Assembly: GCA_904418995.1 (NCBI GenBank)
Contig: CAJFQF010000023.1
Location: 1 to 11,220, forward strand
Source: Heritagella_A intestinalis
GTDB lineage: Bacteria > Bacillota > Clostridia > Oscillospirales > Acutalibacteraceae
DNA length: 11,220 nt
Direction: 5' to 3'
The translations under genes were made by a program, and so were the position numbers. Of the stretch, positions 6,690 to 11,220 are shown in pieces. A model generated the notes under the pieces. The model saw only the letters and a program-made list of their open reading frames with translations. It did not search any database and was not told where the DNA came from. Position 1 is the stretch's first letter. Each line of letters opens with the position of its first letter.

Positions 6690-6716
6690 CCTATAATTCA
6701 AGCATCAAGTTTACAA
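6683..6716. promoter_or_regulatory. BirA biotin operator over the bioY -35
   Basis: Two 9-nt half-sites, TTGTCAACC (6683-6691) and AGTTTACAA (6708-6716), are separated by 16 nt. The half-site sequence (TTGTAAACC/GGTTTACAA consensus) and the 16-nt spacing match the well known E. coli bio operator geometry. The core 8-mers match as inverted repeats at 7 of 8 positions. One half-site contains the -35 hexamer, so biotinyl-AMP-BirA binding would exclude RNA polymerase. Confidence 0.8.
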
Positions 6717-6766
6717 TTCAGCATTTTCTGCAAACGGTAGCCGAAAGCCAAAGCAACACGGCCCTT

Positions 6767-8113
6767 CTATTTGACTACGGAAAGCGCCGTCAGTCCATAT
6801 TCCCAGAGGAACCCGGCACACTCCGGAGTTACTTCCTCCCCAGGCATGACGATGGGCACCCCAGGGGGACAGGGACAGGCGGCTTCCCCGGCTATGCGCC
6901 CCACGGCTTCCTCTAATGACAGCCGCTCCTGGGGCGCCAGCACCGCTTCCCGGGGGCTGCACCGCACCGGAGGCAGGGGCGGCAGCGCCGGCGCCGGGGA
7001 AACCGGCCTAGCCTCTCCCGGAAATTGCGCTACTGCCATTTCCAGCCGGGTTAGCTCCTCTTCCCGATTCCACGGGGTGGCGATAAACACCACATAGGCA
7101 CCGTCCTCGTGCTCCGGCTCAATGCCCCGCTCCCGGAACCACTGAGCGGCCTCTTCCCCGGTCATTCCCAAAGGCAAGGTTCCAATAGCCAGCCGGGTGG
7201 GGTCAGTCTCCCCTTCCGGCAACAGGAACCCCCGTGTCCGGGCCGTCTCTTTGATCTTCGCCATTTGGGCGGCCAACGTATTCCAGGCGGTTTTTCCCTG
7301 CTCCATCGCCCAATCCCGGGCCAAATCCAAAGAAGCCATGACCGGATAGGCCGGGCTGGTGGAGCCAAACAGCGCCATGGCTTCTCTTGCTCTTTCTGCA
7401 AAATTCAATTTTCGGGAAAGTTCCGTATCCCCGATATTGAGAAAGGCCCCGCCGGTGAGCACCGGCAAGGTCTTATGAGCCGAGCAGGCAGTCAAATCCG
7501 CCCCCAAAGTCAAGGGATGCCGGGAGGGCTCCAACAGGGCCAAATGGGTGCCGTGGGCGTTATCCACCAGCAGGGGAACCTTATGGGCGTGACACACCCG
7601 GGCAAGGCCCGCAATATCCGCCAGGACGCCGAAATAGTCCGGGCTGGTGATGTAGACGGCCTTGGCCTCCGGGTGCGCCTGCAAAGCGGCCTCCACGTCT
7701 TCCGGGTGAAGCCGTCCTGCCAAAAAAGGGCCTGCGTCAGGCCGGGGACGCACCCACACCGGCTGGATACCCAGCAGGGCCATGGCATTGACGGCGCTCC
7801 GATGAATCACCCGGCTGGAAATCACCGTCCCCCCTTGGGGAGCCGCCAACCGGAACATGGCCTGGATGCACAGGGTGCATCCTCCCCCAGAAAACAAGGT
7901 TGCCCGGCTGTGAAACAGTTTTTTGGCTTCCTCTTCCGCCGCCGCAATACAGCCGTCGGCCTCAAAGAGGCTGTCGGTATCCGGAAGCTCCGTCAAATCC
8001 AAATCATAGAGGTTCTGGGGCAGGAACCGGCCTTTATGCCCCGGCGTGTGAAAAGAAGCCCTGCCTTTTGCTAGGTGCGCCTGCAAAGCGTTGTACAATG
8101 GTGTGTTTCCCAT
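6767..8113 (-). CDS. Orn/Lys/Arg decarboxylase family PLP enzyme
   Basis: A 448-residue fold-type I PLP enzyme of the short Orn/Lys/Arg decarboxylase group (YaaO/SpeA-like), lacking the N-terminal wing domain of the long acid-inducible forms. Seen: HTPGHKG (22-28), the glycine-rich SGGGCTLCIQA (75-85), VDNAHGTH with D184, and SAHKTLPVLTGGAF (211-224) with K214 as the likely Schiff-base lysine. A Pro-rich linker (about 370-385) leads to the C-terminal domain (about 387-448). It would decarboxylate a basic amino acid to a polyamine; which one cannot be read. Relatives are about 480 residues, so this is slightly short. AAGGAGA lies 8 nt before the ATG. It follows the HAD gene by 18 nt, so they form an operon. 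Confidence 0.9.
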   Translation of the reverse strand: MGNTPLYNALQAHLAKGRASFHTPGHKGRFLPQNLYDLDLTELPDTDSLFEADGCIAAAEEEAKKLFHSRATLFSGGGCTLCIQAMFRLAAPQGGTVISSRVIHRSAVNAMALLGIQPVWVRPRPDAGPFLAGRLHPEDVEAALQAHPEAKAVYITSPDYFGVLADIAGLARVCHAHKVPLLVDNAHGTHLALLEPSRHPLTLGADLTACSAHKTLPVLTGGAFLNIGDTELSRKLNFAERAREAMALFGSTSPAYPVMASLDLARDWAMEQGKTAWNTLAAQMAKIKETARTRGFLLPEGETDPTRLAIGTLPLGMTGEEAAQWFRERGIEPEHEDGAYVVFIATPWNREEELTRLEMAVAQFPGEARPVSPAPALPPLPPVRCSPREAVLAPQERLSLEEAVGRIAGEAACPCPPGVPIVMPGEEVTPECAGFLWEYGLTALSVVK

Positions 8114-8131
8114 GATGTTCTCTCCTTTTTC

Positions 8132-8956
8132 TTATCGAAATCCGGGCCAATTGGCTTCCAGCCACCGGGCTACGCCATCTTCCTGGTGGCTGGGGAGGAT
8201 TCCCTTTGCCAGGGCCTTTAATGCTGGGTCTGCGTTTTCCACGGCATAGGCCTCGTCGGCCAGCTGAAACAGGGGAATGTCGTTTTTTCCGTCTCCAAAG
8301 GCGATGATTTTCTCGCAGCCCAACATCTCCTTGATTTGCAGCACTGCGTGGGCCTTGGTGGCCTGCCGGGGCATGAGCTCCAGCCAATAACGGCGGGTAT
8401 AAAAATCCCGGTCAAAAATACAGCGGCAGCGCCCTTTCCAAGTTTCATACAGCGGCCGGAGCTTCTCTTCCTCGTCAATACAGGTAAAGTAGAAAATTTC
8501 TCCCTCTTCCAGCTCTTCCGGCGTTTTCACCGGCCGCTCGCGGATATCCCCTCGCCGGGTTTGGAGAAATTCCGCCGCCCCGGGATTCACGCTTCCCCTC
8601 ACATAGGAAAATCGTTCTCTGCCCTTTAGTAGGCTATATACAATAGGGGAAATGCCGGAAGAAAGCAGCGCTTCTAAAATCTCTCCGCCCTCTTCCGAGG
8701 AAAAGGTATTGGTTCGCAGCAGCCGTCCTGTGGGGAACTCCGCCACAAAAGCCCCGTTATACACCGCGGCCGGCAGCCGGGCTGTGACTCCCGCTGTGGC
8801 CTTGGAAGCGGTGACAAAAGACCGGGCGGTCGCGTAGGAAAACAGACCCTCAGTCTCCACCATGCGATTGATGACGCGAGCGGTATAGGGGGAGACCTCC
8901 TGGTTTTCATTGAGCAGCGTGCCGTCCAAGTCCGAAACATATAAAATTCTGTCCAT
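8132..8956 (-). CDS. Cof-type HAD-IIB family phosphatase
   Basis: A 274-residue haloacid dehalogenase-superfamily hydrolase with a C2-type cap, probably dephosphorylating small phosphorylated metabolites. Motif I is DLDGT (9-13; nucleophile D9, acid D11), motif II is ATARS with T43, motif III lysine is about K201 (ATKAHA), and motif IV is GDGKND (221-226). The longest frame starts at a GTG at 8978-8980, but that codon touches the T-run of the upstream terminator and lacks a ribosome binding site. The ATG at 8954-8956 follows GGGGGTAGG and is chosen, although the site is not ideal. It is the first gene of a pair with the decarboxylase. No convincing promoter is seen, so readthrough of the terminator at 8988-9019 may supply it. 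Confidence 0.88.
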   Translation of the reverse strand: MDRILYVSDLDGTLLNENQEVSPYTARVINRMVETEGLFSYATARSFVTASKATAGVTARLPAAVYNGAFVAEFPTGRLLRTNTFSSEEGGEILEALLSSGISPIVYSLLKGRERFSYVRGSVNPGAAEFLQTRRGDIRERPVKTPEELEEGEIFYFTCIDEEEKLRPLYETWKGRCRCIFDRDFYTRRYWLELMPRQATKAHAVLQIKEMLGCEKIIAFGDGKNDIPLFQLADEAYAVENADPALKALAKGILPSHQEDGVARWLEANWPGFR

Positions 8957-8987
8957 TCCTACCCCCAGTATCTTTTCCACAGAAAAA

Positions 8988-9019
8988 GCGGGAGGAAGGC
9001 TTCTTCACCTTTCTCCCGC
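8988..9019 (-). terminator. Rho-independent terminator after the RNHCP gene
   Basis: A 12-bp stem with one G-U pair (8988-8999 with 9008-9019) and an 8-nt loop. On the minus strand it is followed by CTTTTTCT. A second weaker hairpin (9026-9049, GGCC and CCGG arms with a bulge) lies between it and the RNHCP stop at 9055. Confidence 0.8.
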
Positions 9020-9054
9020 CCTTTTGGCCCACCGGACAACACCGGGGCCTTTAT

Positions 9055-9477
9055 TTATTTGCTGTCTGTATACCCGCCGGCTTCCATCATCTGATCCAGC
9101 CGCTCCAGCGGGAAGGGCGGCTGTGCCAAAGGCTTCACAGCAATCTGCATGAGCTTCAGGGGATTATCGTCGGCGGCAATGCGGTTGGAACTGATCTTTC
9201 CGCAGCGGCGGCACCGATGGACAATAGCCCACTCTCCGCCCTTGCGCACCCAGACCCCTACCGGCTCCATAATACCGCCGCAATCTGACGCCCGGTCTCC
9301 GGGTTCTTCGTCCACATGGAGACTGCTCAGGCAGTTGGGGCAGTGGTTCCGATGGTCGCTGCCGGCACCTTCCGGCACTACCAGCCGCCCGCAGACCTTA
9401 CAGGTAAAGGTTTCGCGGCAGGCATGGGTTTTATAATAGCCTTTTTCGTACTGTTTACGTTTATTTTCTCGATTCAC
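9055..9477 (-). CDS. RNHCP domain zinc-ribbon protein
   Basis: A 140-residue protein carrying the RNHCP domain, named after the motif seen here at residues 43-47 (DHRNHCPNCLSS). The biochemical function of the family is not established. Potential metal ligands are C26/C29 (TCKVCG), C46/C49 (HCPNC), C66 and C89/C92 (RCRRCG), consistent with two zinc ribbons. The N-terminus is very basic (MNRENKRKQYEKGYYK), which could suggest RNA or ribosome contact. The start is a GTG at 9475-9477 with AGGAGG 7 nt upstream. Upstream lies an 18-codon Cys-rich ORF and alternative hairpins that can mask this ribosome binding site; downstream there is a terminator. Domain assignment is firm, cellular role unknown. 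Confidence 0.88.
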   Translation of the reverse strand: MNRENKRKQYEKGYYKTHACRETFTCKVCGRLVVPEGAGSDHRNHCPNCLSSLHVDEEPGDRASDCGGIMEPVGVWVRKGGEWAIVHRCRRCGKISSNRIAADDNPLKLMQIAVKPLAQPPFPLERLDQMMEAGGYTDSK

Positions 9478-9484
9478 GTTTTTT

Positions 9485-9551
9485 CCTCCTGGTCAAGTTG
9501 TGTCTAACTCCCGGGAGGTCATGCGCCGGTCAGCAGGTGCAAACCTCCCGG
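9485..9551 (-). promoter_or_regulatory. Candidate translational attenuator of the RNHCP gene
   Basis: Seen directly: a perfect 9-bp inverted repeat (9511-9519 with 9543-9551). The 5' strand on the transcript lies inside the leader ORF (codons 12-15). The 3' strand contains CCTCC (9514-9518), which is also complementary to the GGAGG of the RNHCP ribosome binding site (9485-9489), with a nested AGTT/AACT stem between them. The two pairings exclude each other. Inferred: a ribosome covering codons 12-15 would free CCUCC to mask the site, while formation of the 9-bp stem would expose it. Confidence 0.5.
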
Positions 9552-9586
9552 CTTGCTGCAAGAGCACATGCACAAATACTTTTCAT
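9530..9586 (-). CDS. Cys-rich 18-residue leader peptide
   Basis: A short ORF, too small for routine gene calling, encoding MKSICACALAASREVCTC with four cysteines (5, 7, 16, 18) and a TGA stop. GAGGAG lies 9 nt before the ATG, a strong site for such a short frame. It starts 14 nt after the symporter stop and ends 52 nt before the RNHCP start. Its codons 12-15 form one strand of the hairpin described for the attenuator. Cys-codon-rich leader peptides controlling downstream genes are known elsewhere, for example in mycobacterial cysteine operons. A leader role is therefore proposed; a stable micropeptide is the alternative. Confidence 0.55.
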   Translation of the reverse strand: MKSICACALAASREVCTC

Positions 9587-9600
9587 ATTTCGTCACTCCT

Positions 9601-11025
9601 CTAAAATCCTGGAGCCGAGGGCCCTTCGGCTCCTGTGGCTATCTTATCATATCCTCTGGACTTTCGCAACTTCTTTTTCGGCCGCCCCAAACACCGCTGC
9701 TTTTCCTTTACGATTTCCCCGGAAAGCAAAAACAGCGCCGCAATATTGGGAATGGCCATAAGGCCGTTAAAGCTGTCGCACAAGTCCCACACCGCTGTCA
9801 AACTCAGCTGGCAGCCCAGCAGGGCTGCCCCGGCAAAGGCCAGCCGGTAGGCCTTCCGAAACCGGCCGCCAAATAGGTACTCCATGGCTGTCTGGCCATA
9901 GGCGCTCCAGGCAATCATGGTGGCAAAGGCAAAGAGGGTAATGGCCCCGCAGACAAAGGCCTCTCCCCAGGGACCAAAGAGGAGGGAAAAGCACGCGGTA
10001 CTCAGGGCAGCGCCGTCCTTTCCCGTGGAAAGCACCCCTGTGGTGAGGAAACACAAGGCCGTCAGGGTACACATGAGGATGGTATCAATAAAGACTTGCA
10101 AAATCCCCCAGCAGGCCTGTTTTCCCGGCTCTGTCCCCTCGCTGCCGCCGTAGGCCATCACCGAACAGCCCAGGCCGGCCTCATTGGTGAAGATTCCCCG
10201 GGAAATCCCGCACTCCATGGCTCGGAGCATCACCGTACCCCCAACGCCTCCGGCGGCGGCTTCCAAAGAAAAGGCATCGTGGAAAATTAACTGAAACGCC
10301 GGAAGGATTTCCCCGGAGAAAAAGAACAGGATTGCCAAGCAGGCGCCGATATAACCAAGGGCCATGACTGGCACCAGCTTCTCCGCCACTTTTGCCGTGC
10401 CCTTTAGTCCCCCGGCGGAAATCAAAAACAACAGAACCGCAATGATACTGCCGGTGAGCAGGGGCGGAAGGTCAAATCCCTCCTCCAAGGCGCCGGCAAT
10501 AGCATTGGACTGGGCCATGTTGCCCATTCCAAAAGAAGCCAGCACACAAGCCGCTGCAAACAGCAGAGCCAGTCCTTTTTTCCCCACGCCCCGTTCCAGA
10601 TAATACATGGGGCCGCCGGTAAACCGCCCATCCTTCCCCTTCACCCGGTATTTCACCGCCAGCACCGCTTCCCCCCAAATGGTGGTCATACCGATACCGG
10701 CGGACACCCACATCCAAAAAATCGCCCCCGGCCCGCCGATGGTCAAGGCCGTGGCCACGCCGACAATATTTCCTGTGCCAATGGAACCGGCCAGAGCGGT
10801 CATCAGGGCCTGTATCGGAGAAATTCCGGAGGATTTCTTTCTTTTTTCCCCTTTATGAGGCTTCAAAAATGAACCAATAGTATTTTTTATCCAAAATATA
10901 CAATGGGTAAACGGCAAAAAGCCTGTGCGGATACTCAAATGAATCCCTGCCAAGAGGATTCCCGCCAGCACCGGCCAACCCCAAAGAATTTCCTGCAACA
11001 GATGCGCCCAGTATTCCAAGCCCAT
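9601..11025 (-). CDS. AGCS-family sodium:alanine/glycine symporter
   Basis: A sodium-coupled neutral amino acid importer of the alanine/glycine:cation symporter family, located in the cytoplasmic membrane. The 474-residue product has about 10-11 hydrophobic helices. Family signatures are GTGNIVGVATA (83-93), GGPGAIFWMWVSAGIGM (97-113), GGPMYYLERG (137-146) and FTNEAGLG (279-286). Length is typical. A GTG lies directly before the ATG at 11023-11025; the ATG is chosen, and the ribosome binding site is weak (GGGGG close to the start). The basic C-terminal tail KEKQRCLGRPKKKLRKSRG is cytosolic. The last 11 codons contain a strong hairpin (9611-9633, 8-bp stem) followed by ATTTTAG, which may weakly terminate or protect the transcript end. 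It lies just downstream of an rRNA operon terminator. Confidence 0.92.
   Translation of the reverse strand: MGLEYWAHLLQEILWGWPVLAGILLAGIHLSIRTGFLPFTHCIFWIKNTIGSFLKPHKGEKRKKSSGISPIQALMTALAGSIGTGNIVGVATALTIGGPGAIFWMWVSAGIGMTTIWGEAVLAVKYRVKGKDGRFTGGPMYYLERGVGKKGLALLFAAACVLASFGMGNMAQSNAIAGALEEGFDLPPLLTGSIIAVLLFLISAGGLKGTAKVAEKLVPVMALGYIGACLAILFFFSGEILPAFQLIFHDAFSLEAAAGGVGGTVMLRAMECGISRGIFTNEAGLGCSVMAYGGSEGTEPGKQACWGILQVFIDTILMCTLTALCFLTTGVLSTGKDGAALSTACFSLLFGPWGEAFVCGAITLFAFATMIAWSAYGQTAMEYLFGGRFRKAYRLAFAGAALLGCQLSLTAVWDLCDSFNGLMAIPNIAALFLLSGEIVKEKQRCLGRPKKKLRKSRGYDKIATGAEGPSAPGF
9641..9669 (-). promoter_or_regulatory. Candidate promoter for leader ORF and RNHCP gene
   Basis: On the minus strand inside the symporter's 3' coding end there is -35 TTGCGA (9664-9669, 4 of 6), a 17-nt spacer and -10 TAAGAT (9641-9646, 4 of 6). 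A start near 9634 would put the GC-rich hairpin 9611-9633 at the 5' end of the RNA, followed by the leader ORF. Both hexamers are only moderate. Confidence 0.35.
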
Positions 11026-11075
11026 CACCCCCGGGAAATTATACGGGAAAATAACGGCTTGTATGCGCAGAAAAA

Positions 11076-11105
11076 ATTATAAACAAAACAAAAAAAGCCG
11101 TCCAA
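11076..11105 (-). promoter_or_regulatory. Candidate promoter of the symporter gene
   Basis: On the minus strand there is a perfect -10 TATAAT (11076-11081) with TTGGAC (11100-11105) 18 nt upstream. The -35 lies within the terminator stem. A second TATAAT at 11038-11043 has no good -35 and would leave almost no leader. Confidence 0.35.
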
Positions 11106-11120
11106 AAGGACGGCTTTTTT
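11091..11120 (-). terminator. Rho-independent terminator of the rRNA operon
   Basis: A perfect 13-bp inverted repeat (11091-11103 with 11108-11120) around an AAAA loop, with A-tract and T-tract on the two sides. On the minus strand it follows the 23S rRNA 3' end by about 70 nt, ending in GGCTTTTTTTG. The symmetrical tracts make it potentially bidirectional. Confidence 0.9.
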
Positions 11121-11192
11121 CGTGTACACTCAAAACTGAATAAAGTTAAAAACAGGAGGCAAGGAGCAAATCAGACTGACCAAGAAGTATAT

Positions 11193-11220
11193 GGTCAAGC
11201 CCTCGGCCTATTAGTACTGC
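11193..11220 (-). rRNA. 23S ribosomal RNA, 3' end (partial)
   Basis: Read on the minus strand, the last 28 bases are the conserved 3' terminus of bacterial 23S rRNA, with GTACTAATAGGCCGAG followed by GGCTTGACC as the mature end. The gene continues beyond the window edge. The end at 11193 is placed by the conserved terminal GACC. The 72 nt between it and the terminator are precursor flank with no 5S rRNA. Confidence 0.9.

Noticed and set aside
7109..8074. Plus-strand open frame of 321 codons opposite the decarboxylase
   Set aside because: It is the shadow of a GC-rich gene on the other strand; composition is rich in Gly/Arg/Gln/Pro with no domain I recognise, and there is no start signal.
9478..9586. 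Readthrough of the leader UGA as selenocysteine (CTC-U) into a longer peptide
   Set aside because: Readthrough would give a basic tail with no conserved features, and the hairpin downstream fits ribosome binding site masking better than a SECIS element.
9478..9600. tRNA or SRP RNA in the structured symporter-RNHCP gap
   Set aside because: There is no T-loop GTTC, no cloverleaf and no GGTCAGGTCCGGAAGG-type SRP core; the structure is explained by two simple alternative stems.

Overview
The window looks like a chromosomal stretch of a fairly GC-rich, low-GC-phylum bacterium, most likely a gut Clostridia of the Oscillospiraceae type (Flavonifractor/Oscillibacter-like). This is inferred from strong AGGAGG ribosome binding sites, sigma-A style TTGACA promoters, an rplM-rpsI pair, a BirA-type biotin operator, a clostridial short Orn/Lys/Arg decarboxylase and the 23S rRNA 3' end signature. 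No phage, transposon, CRISPR array or defence island is visible; it is mostly housekeeping and small-molecule transport.

Layout. Positions 1-1031 (minus strand): terminator, rpsI, rplM, a leader hairpin and a clean promoter. 1118-3115 (minus): an MFS exporter downstream of an ArsR-type repressor, with two matching 19-bp palindromes in front of the regulator. 3131-5270 (plus): a GNAT acetyltransferase, a TtcA-like PP-loop tRNA-thiolation enzyme and an ABC-like AAA ATPase, the last two overlapping by 4 nt. 5353-6006 (plus): an AT-richer SIMPL/DUF541 gene. 6020-6716 (minus): bioY with terminator, promoter and an overlapping BirA operator. 6767-8956 (minus): a HAD phosphatase and an Orn/Lys/Arg decarboxylase as a pair. 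8988-9669 (minus): an RNHCP zinc-ribbon gene preceded by an 18-residue cysteine-rich leader ORF and a possible attenuator. 9601-11025 (minus): an AGCS-family sodium:alanine/glycine symporter. 11091-11220: a rho-independent terminator and the 3' end of a minus-strand 23S rRNA that continues beyond the window.

How the parts work together. Three regulatory circuits can be read from the DNA. BirA would switch the biotin importer gene bioY. The ArsR-type protein probably represses its own operon and hence the MFS exporter. The RNHCP gene probably responds to translation of a Cys-codon-rich leader peptide, because the leader ORF contains one strand of a 9-bp stem whose other strand can alternatively pair with the RNHCP Shine-Dalgarno. 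This last arrangement is the most interesting element in the window. Start codons were moved from the longest reading frame wherever the ribosome binding site or promoter demanded it (MFS, ArsR, GNAT, TtcA-like, SIMPL, bioY, HAD, symporter).
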